Positions 1-7,979 of a DNA stretch of 64,000 nt are shown here, piece by piece. The notes beneath the pieces were generated by a model. That model did no database searches. It had not been told where the DNA came from and worked only from the letters and a program-made list of their open reading frames with translations. The position numbers were made by a program, and so were the translations under genes. Position 1 is the first letter of the stretch, and the number at the start of each line of letters is the position of its first letter. The stretch is from Caenimonas soli (GTDB lineage Bacteria > Pseudomonadota > Gammaproteobacteria > Burkholderiales > Burkholderiaceae_C), in assembly GCF_013155545.1 (NCBI RefSeq), contig NZ_JABJVV010000012.1:62001-126000 (forward strand), in the 5' to 3' direction.

Positions 1-1166
1 TCGAATCGCCCGCCCTGCATGCCCAAACCCTGCATGGCCAGCGTCACCGCCTTGGCCAGCTGGGGTGCAGACTTGGCGCGCGCCTTGGACAGCGCGCGGG
101 CTTCGGCCAGATAGGCGTCCGCGTCTTTCTTCTCGGCCGCTTCCAGCGCGGCCAGGTCGGCTGCGGCATCGAGCTTGGCCAGCTCCTGCTTCCACGAAGC
201 CAGAAGCCCGGGCAGCTCCGCCGGTGTGCGCCGGTAGCGACGCGACAGCGACATCCACAGCGACATACGATCGTCCAGTTCGGCCAGGCGCTGCGGGTCC
301 AGATCGGTCTTGCGCAGGTAGCCGTGCAGCGAATGCGCCGCGTCCTCGGCTTGGGCCAGGCTGGAGGCCAGCACTTGTGCCAGCTCGCGGAAGGCCGGCT
401 CCACATGTGCCTGTCCCTGCAGCAGGGCCTGAGCTTGCGACAGGCTTCGCGCGGCGCCGCCGTCTTCGCCCTCCAGGGCTTGCAGCGCACCCTGCGCCGC
501 CTCGAGCAGCGACTGCGCATTGGCCAGGCGGGCATGGTTGGTGTTCAGCTCGTCCCACTCATGTTCGCCCGGCGCCAGCTTTTCGACTTCGGCGATCTGC
601 CACGCCAGGCGCTCGCGTTCGCGCTGCAGCGAATCCTGTGCGGCGCGGGCATCGGCCAATGTCTTTTGGGCGCCGCGCCAGCGCTGCCACAGCTGCTGCA
701 GCGCCTGGGTGGTCAAGCCGGCGTAACCGTCCAGCAGACCGCGCACGGCCTCGGGCCGGGTCAGGCTTTGCCAGGCGTGCTGGCCGTGGATGTCCACCAG
801 CTGGTCGGCCAGTTCGCGCAGCTGGGTGGCCGTGGCCGGGCTGCCATTGATCCAGGCCCGGCTCTTTCCCTGGCTGTCGATGCTGCGGCGCAGCAGCAGG
901 CTGTCGTCCGCTTCGAAACCGGCTTCTTCCAGCCAAGGTGCCAGCGCGGGGGGCAGGTCGAATTCGGCGCTGATGTCGGCGCGTGCCGCACCTTCGCGCA
1001 CCACACCGGCGTCTGCCCGGGAGCCCAGCGCCAGCTGCAACGCATCGACAAGGATGGATTTGCCCGCGCCGGTCTCGCCGGTCAGCACGCTGAAGCCCGA
1101 GGAAAGGTCCAGCTCGAGCTCTCGCACGATCACGAAGTCGCGCAGCGCAATACGCTTCAAAGCCAT
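1..1166 (-). CDS. recN: DNA repair ATPase RecN, N-terminal part (cut by window edge)
   Basis: SMC-like ATPase of double-strand-break repair. The ATG at 1164-1166 opens a frame that stays open to base 1, giving about 388 of the usual 550 or so residues; the C-terminal Walker B part lies outside the window. The translation begins MALKRIALRDFVIV and carries the Walker A motif GETGAGKS at residues 30-37, then the RecN-type stretch SIDSQGKSRAWING. Near the window edge it reads AVTLAMQGLGMQGGRF, which fits the RecN region preceding the ATPase signature. The start codon directly abuts the nadK stop (TGA then ATG, no gap), so it is the second gene of a nadK-recN operon with probable translational coupling. 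The middle of the protein should be the coiled coil. Confidence 0.93.
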   Translation of the reverse strand, partial: MALKRIALRDFVIVRELELDLSSGFSVLTGETGAGKSILVDALQLALGSRADAGVVREGAARADISAEFDLPPALAPWLEEAGFEADDSLLLRRSIDSQGKSRAWINGSPATATQLRELADQLVDIHGQHAWQSLTRPEAVRGLLDGYAGLTTQALQQLWQRWRGAQKTLADARAAQDSLQRERERLAWQIAEVEKLAPGEHEWDELNTNHARLANAQSLLEAAQGALQALEGEDGGAARSLSQAQALLQGQAHVEPAFRELAQVLASSLAQAEDAAHSLHGYLRKTDLDPQRLAELDDRMSLWMSLSRRYRRTPAELPGLLASWKQELAKLDAAADLAALEAAEKKDADAYLAEARALSKARAKSAPQLAKAVTLAMQGLGMQGGRF

Positions 1167-2060
1167 TCAGTTGCCCTCATTCCAATGCAGTTTCATGCGC
1201 AAGGTGTCGAAATAGGTCCAGCCTCGCGGATGCAGGAATCGTACGCGGTGCTGCGAGCGGCGCACGGTGATGCGGTCGCCATGCAGGAGAGAGGCCAGCG
1301 ATTGCATATCGAAATTGGCGCTGGCGTCGCGTCCGGCAACCACCTCGATCGCGATCTCCGAAGCGTCGGGCAGCACGATCGGCCGGTTGGACAAGGTATG
1401 CGGCGCGATCGGAACCAGCACCCAGCCGGGGGTGGACGGGTGCAACAGCGGCCCGCCGGCGGAAAGGGCATAGGCGGTCGATCCCGTGGGGCTGGCGACG
1501 ATCAGGCCGTCGGCCCGCTGGTTGGCCACGAAATGCCCGTCGACCTCGACCCGAAGCTCGACCATGCCCGAGGTCGCGCCGCGGTTGACGACCACGTCGT
1601 TCATCGCCAGCGCGTCGAAGACGCAATGGCCGTCGCGGACCACTCGGGCGTGCATCAGGCTGCGATGGTCTTCCTCGTACTCACCCCTGAGCATGGGCGT
1701 GAGGGTGGCGCGGAACTGGTCCAGCGGAATGTCGGTGATGAAGCCCAGTCGCCCCTGGTTGATGCCGATCAGCGGCACGCCGAAGCGTGCCAGCTGCCGG
1801 CCAATGCCCAGCATGGTGCCGTCGCCGCCCACCACCAGGCCCAGGTCGCACTGCGCTCCGATAGCCGGAACGTCCAGCGTGGTGTACCCTGTGATTCCGG
1901 CAGACGAAGCCGTTTCGCGTTCGACGACAACATCGCAGCCCTGCGTGCCCAGGAAGTGGGCAATGTCTTCCAGCGTGGCACGGGTGGAGCCCGCGCCCGA
2001 CCCAGAAGCCGCGGCGTGATATTTGCCGATCAGGGCTACCTGGCGGAATTGGGATTTCAT
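1167..2060 (-). CDS. nadK: NAD kinase
   Basis: Cytosolic ATP-dependent NAD kinase that makes NADP. The 297-residue product has the family length and its signatures: GGDGT at about 78-82, [11 protein letters not shown] in the middle (the NE/D motif), and the glycine-rich [20 protein letters not shown] segment. It is first in the operon with recN, whose ATG follows its stop with no gap, and is transcribed divergently from hrcA across only 41 bp. This gene order is common in beta- and gammaproteobacteria. Nothing unusual is seen. Confidence 0.97.
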   Translation of the reverse strand: MKSQFRQVALIGKYHAAASGSGAGSTRATLEDIAHFLGTQGCDVVVERETASSAGITGYTTLDVPAIGAQCDLGLVVGGDGTMLGIGRQLARFGVPLIGINQGRLGFITDIPLDQFRATLTPMLRGEYEEDHRSLMHARVVRDGHCVFDALAMNDVVVNRGATSGMVELRVEVDGHFVANQRADGLIVASPTGSTAYALSAGGPLLHPSTPGWVLVPIAPHTLSNRPIVLPDASEIAIEVVAGRDASANFDMQSLASLLHGDRITVRRSQHRVRFLHPRGWTYFDTLRMKLHWNEGN

Positions 2061-2101
2061 TCACAAATTACATCATTAAAATCCCAGAAAAGCCCTCAAT
2101 C
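2061..2101. promoter_or_regulatory. short divergent intergenic region nadK/hrcA
   Basis: Only 41 bp separate the nadK and hrcA start codons. The stretch is markedly AT-rich compared with its surroundings (contains ACATCATTAAAATCCC), so promoter elements for both genes probably overlap here or extend into the coding regions. No CIRCE inverted repeat (the HrcA operator) is visible, so HrcA autoregulation through this stretch is not supported by the sequence. Confidence 0.4.
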
Positions 2102-3103
2102 ATGCTCGATGACCGTGCCAAGTTGTTGTTGAAAGCCCTGGTCGAGCGGTATATCGCCGACGGGCAGCCCGTGGGCTCGCGCACGCTGTCGCGCGCCTCC
2201 GGGTTGGAGCTTTCGCCGGCCACCATCCGCAACGTGATGTCGGACCTGGAGACTCTGGGCCTTATCGCCAGCCCGCATACCTCGGCGGGCCGCATTCCGA
2301 CCGCACGCGGCTACCGGCTTTTCGTGGACACCATGCTCACGGCGCAGCGCGAACAGATGCAGGCGCCCAGCCTGGCGGCCGACCAGCCGCAAAAAGTCAT
2401 CGCCAATGCGGCGCACCTGCTGTCCAACCTGTCGCAGTTCGTCGGCGTGGTCATGGCGCCGCGACGCACGTCGGTGTTCCGCCACATCGAATTCCTGCGC
2501 CTGTCGGAACGCAGGTTCCTGGTCATCATCGTCTCGCCCGACGGCGACGTGCAAAACCGCGTGGTCTTCACCGAGGCCGACTACACCCAGAGCCAGCTGA
2601 TCGAAGCGGCCAACTTCCTCAACGCCAACTACGCCGGCATGGCGATCGAGCAGGTGCGCGAGCGCCTCAAGGGCGAAGTGGACAAGCTGCGCGGCGAGAT
2701 CGGCGCGCTGATGCAGACGGCCGTGCAGGCCAGCTCGGATGCCATGAGCGAGCAGGACGAGGTGGTGATCTCCGGCGAGCGCAACCTGCTGGCCGTGAGC
2801 GACTTCTCCAACGACATGAGCCATCTGCGCCGGGCCTTCGAGCTGTTCGAGCAGAAGACCCAGCTGATGCGCCTGCTCGACGTCTCCAGCCAGGCGGCGG
2901 GCGTGCGCATCTACATAGGCGGCGAAAGCACCGTCGTGCCCTTCGAGGAACTGTCCATCGTCAGCGCCCCGTACGAGGTGGACGGCCAGGTCGTGGGAAC
3001 CCTGGGCGTGATCGGCCCGACCCGCATGCCCTACGACAAGATGATCCAGATCGTGGACATCACTTCCAGGCTGGTCAGTAACGCGCTGAGCCACAACAAG
3101 TAG
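2102..3103 (+). CDS. hrcA: heat-inducible transcription repressor HrcA
   Basis: Repressor of class I heat-shock genes (groESL, dnaK operons) that binds CIRCE operators and is kept active by GroEL. The 333-residue product has the winged-helix DNA-binding domain at the N-terminus ([18 protein letters not shown], then [17 protein letters not shown] and the conserved [16 protein letters not shown] at about 60-80), followed by a GAF-like domain. The C-terminal [18 protein letters not shown] is characteristic of the family. It stands alone, divergent from nadK and followed by a tRNA gene. No heat-shock operon is present in the window. Confidence 0.97.
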   Translation: MLDDRAKLLLKALVERYIADGQPVGSRTLSRASGLELSPATIRNVMSDLETLGLIASPHTSAGRIPTARGYRLFVDTMLTAQREQMQAPSLAADQPQKVIANAAHLLSNLSQFVGVVMAPRRTSVFRHIEFLRLSERRFLVIIVSPDGDVQNRVVFTEADYTQSQLIEAANFLNANYAGMAIEQVRERLKGEVDKLRGEIGALMQTAVQASSDAMSEQDEVVISGERNLLAVSDFSNDMSHLRRAFELFEQKTQLMRLLDVSSQAAGVRIYIGGESTVVPFEELSIVSAPYEVDGQVVGTLGVIGPTRMPYDKMIQIVDITSRLVSNALSHNK

Positions 3104-3125
3104 CCTCTTACAATCGGGGTCGGTT

Positions 3126-3202
3126 GGGGCGTTAGCTCAGTTGGTTAGAGCAGAGGACTCATAATCCTTTGGTCGTTGGTTCAAGTCCAACACGCCCTAC
3201 CA
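3126..3202 (+). tRNA. tRNA with CAU anticodon, probably tRNA-Ile2 (lysidine type)
   Basis: A 77-nt cloverleaf with encoded CCA. The acceptor GGGGCGT pairs with ACGCCCT (first pair G-U); D arm GCTCAGTTGGTTAGAGC; anticodon stem-loop GGACTCATAATCC with CAT at the anticodon; T arm GTTGG-TTCAAGT-CCAAC. The sequence around the anticodon and variable loop (TTTGGTCG before the T arm) resembles E. coli ileX/ileY, whose CAU is modified to lysidine-AU, more than elongator tRNA-Met. Gene callers may label it Met. Its 3' end is duplicated at 5612, suggesting that it has served as an integration site. Confidence 0.9.
3175..3200 (+). repeat. putative attachment-site repeat inside the tRNA 3' end (copy 1)
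   Basis: The 20-bp stretch GTTGGTTCAAGTCCAACACG (the T arm and acceptor beginning) plus CCTAC recurs at 5612-5637 in the same orientation, with one mismatch over 26 bp. tRNA T-arm/acceptor sequence is a classic tyrosine-integrase attachment core. Confidence 0.6.
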
Positions 3203-3209
3203 AATTCTT

Positions 3210-3235
3210 GAGCGGCAGCCGCTGCGCTCTTCTTA
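3210..3235 (+). terminator. probable Rho-independent terminator after the tRNA
   Basis: Just after the tRNA CCA, GAGCG-g-CAG, loop CCG, CTG-CGCTC forms a bulged GC-rich stem followed by TTCTT. The T tract is short and interrupted, so termination is plausible rather than certain. Confidence 0.45.
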
Positions 3236-3241
3236 GTAGTC

Positions 3242-4300
3242 CTAGGTGACCTTTGATTTCGGCTGGTCGGACCTGCGTTCGAGCAGGGCCGGGGCGGTCA
3301 TGTCGCCTCCATGCTCCCAGTTGCCCTCGTTGCTTAGTAGTGAGTGAAGGCCCGGCTCGGTCGAAACGGGTTGGCTGTCCTCCCGTGCCACCGACAGCTT
3401 GGCTGCCTTGGAGCGTGTGATGGTGATCGCGGTGGCGTAGTAAAGGCAGGTCAGATCCTGCTTGAGGTGCCTGACGGTCAAGCCGGTGCGCTGGCGAAGG
3501 GCCTCGAAGGTTGCCGGCTCGACCGACAGCTCGCGCACCAGCATCAGCTGCGAATCACGCAGCCATCGCACCGGCACTCGGGGCACGTGGCGGTAATAGA
3601 TTAGGTCGGTGACATAGCGCGCCGGCAGCAAGTCGCGATCGGTGCGGCAAACGTAGGCCCAGGCCAGCTGCGCCGGCGTGGCGGCAAGGAAGCCGGGAGG
3701 CGTGGCGCCCGCCCCAACCGGCCGCTTGTCCCATTGCGCCTCCCACAGATCCGCCGGGTGTGCGCCGGGCGAGATCGCGCACTTGCCCTCGTAGAGGTCG
3801 AGAACGGCTAGCAGGCTGCCGCTATAGCTGACGTGATAAACGCCTCGCCGCAGTTCGGCCTCACGCGCGACGAGCTGCGCGCCCAGGACAAACTGGACCC
3901 GCAGCAACCGCAGCCAGCCCTCGAATTGGGCAAGCACCCCATGTGTGGCGGCCTTCGAGGCGGGATCGAAGGTGCAGCGCGGCTCGATATCACCAGAGGC
4001 CAGCGGCAAAGCGAACGCCACGGGCCGGTCGACCTCGCTCAAGTTGAGATTCAGTGCCCTCTCCGTGGGCAAGCCGGGAGCGACCTTCAGGGTGCCGCTG
4101 GGCATCACGCGCACGTTCTGGCCGTTCACGAACCAGGCGTCGGCATCGCCGAACGCGCAGGTACGCCAACTCGGCGAGCCCGCGGAGCGTGTCAAGGACG
4201 CTTCCAGTACGGGCCGCTGCTGTGGGGCAAAGCCAGACATTCCCAGCCACAGGATGGGCTGTTCCGTCGCGGACTTGCCAGCATGCATGCCAGCTGTCAC
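3242..4300 (-). CDS. hypothetical protein with winged-helix-like C-terminal segment
   Basis: I do not recognise this 352-residue protein. It begins MTAGMHAGKSATEQPILWLGMSGF and shows no signal peptide or membrane segment. Residues around 255-300 (DSQLMLVRELSVEPATFEALRQRTG...HLKQDLTCLYYATAIT) read like a helix-turn-helix or winged-helix segment, preceded by a charged alpha/beta region. The first part has an LWLGMSGF opening that could be a receiver-like or nucleotide-binding fold, but no catalytic motif is evident. It lies inside the segment bounded by the two tRNA 3'-end copies and points back toward the tRNA, so it is likely part of the inserted DNA. A regulatory role is only a guess. Confidence 0.6.
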   Translation of the reverse strand: MTAGMHAGKSATEQPILWLGMSGFAPQQRPVLEASLTRSAGSPSWRTCAFGDADAWFVNGQNVRVMPSGTLKVAPGLPTERALNLNLSEVDRPVAFALPLASGDIEPRCTFDPASKAATHGVLAQFEGWLRLLRVQFVLGAQLVAREAELRRGVYHVSYSGSLLAVLDLYEGKCAISPGAHPADLWEAQWDKRPVGAGATPPGFLAATPAQLAWAYVCRTDRDLLPARYVTDLIYYRHVPRVPVRWLRDSQLMLVRELSVEPATFEALRQRTGLTVRHLKQDLTCLYYATAITITRSKAAKLSVAREDSQPVSTEPGLHSLLSNEGNWEHGGDMTAPALLERRSDQPKSKVT

Positions 4301-4374
4301 AACCGCTTCCTTTCAACCGTGCTCGAAACGCGACACGGTTCGTCGATTACATCTTGCTCCCGTTACGCAACTTC

Positions 4375-4398
4375 GCCATCCCCAGTTTGGGGGATGGC
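4375..4398. repeat. 9-bp perfect inverted repeat
   Basis: GCCATCCCC and GGGGATGGC flank a 6-nt loop between the divergent genes at 4300 and 4483. There is no T tract after it, so it looks more like an operator or a structured leader than a terminator. Function unknown. Confidence 0.4.
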
Positions 4399-4482
4399 GC
4401 GCTGTTCAATGGCGATTTCTAGGGTTAACCCGCATTTGCCGTAGTCGAGGGTGCGGTTAGTGTTGTAACAAGTTGAAACACG

Positions 4483-5373
4483 ATGCATATGACCTCGCCA
4501 CAGCGCAGGATTGCAAACGCTGGAACGCTCTCTTCACAACTTGCGCAGAGCAGCGGAGCAGCTTGTGAAAAGATCCTCCTCCCGCAATGGTGCTCAGTTA
4601 CGATTGCTAACGGTATCGGGGGGCAGACTGTGATCCAAACGCCTGGATTCATCCTGATAGGTATCGCGGCCATTGTCGGCACATTCGCAGGAATTTTTGC
4701 AGGTCGGTGGTGGGCACGCCGCGTTGCGAAGCAGCGAAGGCGCATTCCAAAGCATTGGCCACTTGATCCGCGAAGGATGGCCAGCTCCGCGGAATGCCTG
4801 GTCTGGCACTGGCTCAATCGCGTCTTTTTCGATCACCACATCATGATCAAGACTCCAGTGACGCGATTTACCTTGCCTAGCAGCAAAGAGAACGGCGCGC
4901 ATTGGTATCAGCTGCTCAGCGGTGTGTATTGCACTTTCACGGTTTGTGCATCCGACGGTCATGTGGTCGGTTGCGTGGATGTGATTGGGCCCAGCGGCAT
5001 TTCCCGAAGCAACCGGCAACTCAAGCTGACCTTGCTCTCGCAGTGCGGCATTGCCTATTTGGTTGTCAAGCCCAACAGGCTGCCAGCCTTGTCGGAAGTT
5101 CGTACGGAATTCCTAGGGGACAAGGCATTCATGCCAGGCAACAAGGTCACCGACGACGCGATTGTGACCACAGCTCATCAGCTCCGAACAGCCGTCCACC
5201 GCTTACGCGACCAACGTCCTAGCGACTTCGGCCGGCTCGAGCCCGACCGCGGTAACAGTTCGGGCTCTGGCCCGGAAAGCCTTCTGTCCGACAGCGACTT
5301 CAGCTCAGGTCCATGGCAGCAGGCCGACTCTTTCATCGCGCCGCTGGACAGCCGGCCGGCCACGCTGCACTGA
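4483..5373 (+). CDS. membrane-anchored protein with DUF2726-like domain (hypothetical)
   Basis: A 296-residue protein. One hydrophobic segment (GFILIGIAAIVGTFAGIFAG, about residues 54-73) is followed by a basic stretch (RRVAKQRRR), so it should be an inner-membrane anchor with the rest in the cytosol. After that, SSAECLVWHWLNRVFFDHHIMIK, QLLSGVYCTFTVCASDGHVVGCVDVIG and LLSQCGIAYLVVKP resemble the restriction-endonuclease-like DUF2726 fold, but I cannot confirm catalytic residues. The C-terminal 60 residues are Ser/Gly rich and probably disordered. GTG at 4631 is an alternative start just before the membrane segment. Base composition is visibly less GC-rich than the neighbours, in keeping with acquired DNA between the two att-like repeats. 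Confidence 0.6.
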   Translation: MHMTSPQRRIANAGTLSSQLAQSSGAACEKILLPQWCSVTIANGIGGQTVIQTPGFILIGIAAIVGTFAGIFAGRWWARRVAKQRRRIPKHWPLDPRRMASSAECLVWHWLNRVFFDHHIMIKTPVTRFTLPSSKENGAHWYQLLSGVYCTFTVCASDGHVVGCVDVIGPSGISRSNRQLKLTLLSQCGIAYLVVKPNRLPALSEVRTEFLGDKAFMPGNKVTDDAIVTTAHQLRTAVHRLRDQRPSDFGRLEPDRGNSSGSGPESLLSDSDFSSGPWQQADSFIAPLDSRPATLH

Positions 5374-5802
5374 GGCCCGCAGCGCAAGCAAAGGACGCTC
5401 TTCGCGGGCAATCGTCATGCAGCGCAAGACACAGCCGGTGCGGTTCGAGATCACAGGTGCTGCGCGCGAATCGCGGATGGGATCTTGCACGCGCAACTAC
5501 CAGCGCGGCAACGCGACCAAAGGATTCTGAGTCAGCCACCCTCTGTTTGAAGTCAACAGCGTACGTGCAACGTTGCTCGGCCAAGACTGCATTTCGCATG
5601 GGCAGCATCGTGTTGGTTCAAGTCCAACACGTCCTACGAATCCATACTTGCACAACAAGGCGGGATTTGGCCTTTCAGCCGCGCAGGCCGACCGAAGTGC
5701 CGCGCCCAGGTTGCGTCGCCGGCCACAACTTGGTACCGTTGGCAAGGGCTGGACTTCCCAGGAAGGCCCCGACGAGCAAACAGGTTCAAAAAGGGGTAGA
5801 AC
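5374..5802. other. 429-bp intergenic stretch holding the tRNA 3'-end copy
   Basis: No convincing gene: open frames here are short, rich in Arg/Ala and lack ribosome-binding sites. The only recognisable item is the tRNA 3'-end repeat at 5612-5637. The last 20 bases contain AAAGGGG, the ribosome-binding site of the following hemerythrin-like gene. Confidence 0.6.
5612..5637 (+). repeat. putative attachment-site repeat (copy 2, tRNA 3' fragment)
   Basis: Direct copy of the tRNA T arm/acceptor with one mismatch in 26 bp. The upstream tRNA body (D and anticodon arms) is absent, so this is not a second tRNA. It marks the probable far end of the insertion that begins at the tRNA. Confidence 0.6.
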
Positions 5803-6321
5803 ATGTTAGCGTCCGAATGCGCGTGGGCCATCTTGCGTGCCGAGCACACTCGCATTCGTGAGTTGTTGGGTCTTGTTGCCCGCGCGCTGAAAACTGCAGA
5901 TTGGACGCGCCCGGGACCGCAGGCGGCGACGCTCGTCGAACACATCGAACGCCTTGAAGCTTTCGAGAAGACGACACATCACCCCAAGGGCGTCGTCCTG
6001 CTCAAGATGCTGCGTGGCAGGTCGGCAGAGGCTGACAAGCTGCTTGATCAGCTGGAACTGGAGAGCGAGCGCTGTGACGACCTGCTTTCCCAGTCGAAGG
6101 CTTTGTTGAAGCTTGCCGAATCGGGGGAAATGGGCGCGGCCACGGCCGTTGAACCGCTGCTGCAAGAGCACGGCCGGTTGATGCACCACCATCTGGACCA
6201 GGAGGACACGCTCCTGCATTCGCAAACGGCCCTGTTGTTGACGCGCGAGGAATGGGTGGCCGTGGTGTCGTCGATGTCCAAAGTGGTGGGGCCTCGCACG
6301 ACCGTGCCTCCAGCGCGGTAA
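5803..6321 (+). CDS. hemerythrin HHE-domain protein
   Basis: 172 residues, predicted all-helical and soluble. Candidate di-iron ligands are H15 in ILRAEHTRIRELL, the His-His in EKTTHHPKG, E/H in LLQEHGRLMHHHLDQEDTLL and the final H, which matches the HHE cation-binding layout of four helices with H/E pairs. Such proteins bind di-iron centres and sense or carry O2 or NO; the precise job here is unknown. It has a good ribosome-binding site (AAAGGGG) and stands alone, convergent with the M20 gene, whose stop abuts its own. A second HHE protein lies at 26.1 kb. Confidence 0.75.
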   Translation: MLASECAWAILRAEHTRIRELLGLVARALKTADWTRPGPQAATLVEHIERLEAFEKTTHHPKGVVLLKMLRGRSAEADKLLDQLELESERCDDLLSQSKALLKLAESGEMGAATAVEPLLQEHGRLMHHHLDQEDTLLHSQTALLLTREEWVAVVSSMSKVVGPRTTVPPAR

Positions 6322-7494
6322 TTACGTCAGCGCGAGCTCCGCTACGGCCACGAACCATGCGATTCCCCAACCCAGGGCTTTGTCGTTGAAGTCGTAGCTG
6401 GGGTGGTGCAAAGGGGCATCTTGCTCGCCGATTGGTCTGCCCTGTCCCAGCCAGAGATAGGCGCCGGGCCGCTCGCGCAGCATGAAGGCGAAATCCTCCG
6501 AGGTGAAGGCCGGGTGCGGGGCAACGGCGGCCTCCAGGCCGACGCTCCTGGCGGCGGACAGTGCGAGCTCGGCCTCGGCCACGGTGTTGATCGTGGCGGG
6601 GTAGTAGCGCAGGTACTCAACCTCGATGGCAGTGCCGCTCGCCTGCGCAACGCCCTGCGCCACCTGGCGGATGGCCGCCTCGATGGCGTCCTGCCCCCCG
6701 GCGTCGAAGCTGCGCACCGTGCCCGTCAACTCGACCGCCGACGGCAGCACGTTGTGCGACTGCCCGCCGTTGATGCGCGTGACCGATAGCACCGCGTTCT
6801 CGGTGGGCGGCACCCGGCGCGAGACGATGGTGTGGAGTTGACTCACCAGTTCGCTGGCGGCCAGGATCGTGTCGGGCGTGCCGTGGGGTTGCGCGGCATG
6901 GCCGCCGCGGCCGCGCACGACGATGTCGAACCGATCCGCTGCGGCCATGATGGGGCCCGGCCTCGTGCGCGCAGACCCCAGCGGCAGCTCCGGCCAGTTG
7001 TGCAAGGCGTACACCGAGTCGCACGGAAACCGGTCGAACAGGCCGTCGCGGATCATGACCTTGGCGCCGCCGCGCCCTTCCTCGGCGGGCTGGAAGATGA
7101 AGTTCACGCAGCCGTCGAAGCGGCGGGTGCGCGCGAGGTGGCGCGCGGCGCCCAGCAGGATGGCGGTATGGCCGTCGTGACCGCAACCGTGGTGCACGCC
7201 GCTGAAGCGGCTGATGTGAGGGCGTCCGCCCTGCTCGAGGATGGGCAGCGCGTCCATGTCAGCGCGTAACCCCACGCTGCGGCCGCTGCTGCCCGAGCGC
7301 AACACGCCGACGACGCCGGTGCCGCCAATCCCCTCGTGCACTTCCAGGCCCAGGTCGCGCAGGGCCGCGGCGACGATGCCGGAGGTGCGGCGCTCCTGGA
7401 AGGCGAGTTCGGGGTGGGCATGCAGGTCCCGCCGCAGCGCGACCAAGTCAGGAACCAGGTCCGCGATTTCCTGGACGGGCGCGGCGCTCAGCAC
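6322..7494 (-). CDS. M20-family amidohydrolase (hippurate hydrolase / N-acyl-amino-acid deacylase type)
   Basis: Zinc/manganese-dependent amidohydrolase of the M20D group that removes acyl groups from amino acids (hippurate hydrolase, IAA-amino acid hydrolase, carboxypeptidase Ss1-like). 390 residues with RADMDALP at 77-84, the metal site HGCGHDGHT at 102-110, PAEEG at 136-140 and ALHNWPELPLG. The dimerisation segment begins near GRGGHAAQPH, and the C-terminal metal ligand is in HPAFTSEDFAFML. The start is GTG at 7494, overlapping the end of the upstream AraC-type gene by 7 bp, so the two are translationally coupled. Substrate not predictable. Confidence 0.9.
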   Translation of the reverse strand: MLSAAPVQEIADLVPDLVALRRDLHAHPELAFQERRTSGIVAAALRDLGLEVHEGIGGTGVVGVLRSGSSGRSVGLRADMDALPILEQGGRPHISRFSGVHHGCGHDGHTAILLGAARHLARTRRFDGCVNFIFQPAEEGRGGAKVMIRDGLFDRFPCDSVYALHNWPELPLGSARTRPGPIMAAADRFDIVVRGRGGHAAQPHGTPDTILAASELVSQLHTIVSRRVPPTENAVLSVTRINGGQSHNVLPSAVELTGTVRSFDAGGQDAIEAAIRQVAQGVAQASGTAIEVEYLRYYPATINTVAEAELALSAARSVGLEAAVAPHPAFTSEDFAFMLRERPGAYLWLGQGRPIGEQDAPLHHPSYDFNDKALGWGIAWFVAVAELALT

Positions 7495-7862
7495 GGGGTA
7501 TGCGGCTGGCGGGCCGCCGTGGTCATGTACTGCCCCGGCGTCATGCCGAATACGCTCTTGAAGTGGCGCGAGAGGTGGCTCTGGTCATAGAAACCCGCTT
7601 CGCTGGCCGCGGTGGCGGCCGGCACCCCTTCGCGGATCAAGGCCTGCGCGCGCTCCAGGCGCAGGCGGCAAATGTAGCGGTGCGGCGCGACGCCCACCTG
7701 CTGCCGGAACACCGTCGCGAAGCGCCACATGCTCAGGCCCGTGAGGCCGGCGAGCTCCGACAGTGAGAGCGGCTGGTTCAGGTTTTCATCGATGTGACGC
7801 AGCACACCTTGGATTGCTGCGGCCGAGCGGGGGGATGCCGGGGTGCGAGGCTCAGGATTCAT
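7488..7862 (-). CDS. HTH-only AraC-family regulator
   Basis: About 124 residues from the ATG at 7862 (MNPEPRTPASPRSAA); a longer form from 7952 is possible but its extra residues look like upstream DNA. The protein is only the two-HTH DNA-binding domain of AraC/XylS proteins: LSLSELAGLTGLSMWRFATVF, then AASEAGFYDQSHLSRHFKSVFGMTPGQYM. It has no effector domain, so it resembles SoxS/MarA in size. It overlaps the M20 gene by 7 bp and probably controls it. A close relative lies at 18230-18598. Confidence 0.85.
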   Translation of the reverse strand: MNPEPRTPASPRSAAAIQGVLRHIDENLNQPLSLSELAGLTGLSMWRFATVFRQQVGVAPHRYICRLRLERAQALIREGVPAATAASEAGFYDQSHLSRHFKSVFGMTPGQYMTTAARQPHTPC

Positions 7863-7979
7863 TCTGCAAGCGTAGGCCGCTCGCGCCGAAGATGGCACTG
7901 CATGCGGCCGGCGGGACAGCAGCAAATGTGGAATCGGGGTGCGGCGCAGCAAGTAGTGCGGCGCCGGCGCGCCAAGGCT

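Noticed and set aside
2061..2101. CIRCE operator for HrcA
   Set aside because: The 41-bp region has no TTAGCACTC-N9-GAGTGCTAA-like inverted repeat.
324..2132. Long open frame antisense to recN and nadK
   Set aside because: High-GC shadow frame: its residues are low-complexity Gln/Gly/Arg/Ala and it lacks a ribosome-binding site, while the opposite strand encodes clear RecN and NadK motifs.
3203..5611. Integrase, transposase or insertion sequence in the small insertion
   Set aside because: Neither gene there has an integrase (R-H-R-Y) or DDE pattern, and no terminal inverted repeats were seen.
5581..5640. Possible second tRNA gene
   Set aside because: Only the T arm and part of the acceptor are present; no D arm or anticodon stem-loop can be formed upstream, so it is a repeat fragment.
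5313..5861. Open frame overlapping the end of the 4483 gene and the hemerythrin start
   Set aside because: Composition is Arg/Ala/Ser-rich without known motifs, it overlaps two better genes in other frames, and it spans the tRNA fragment.
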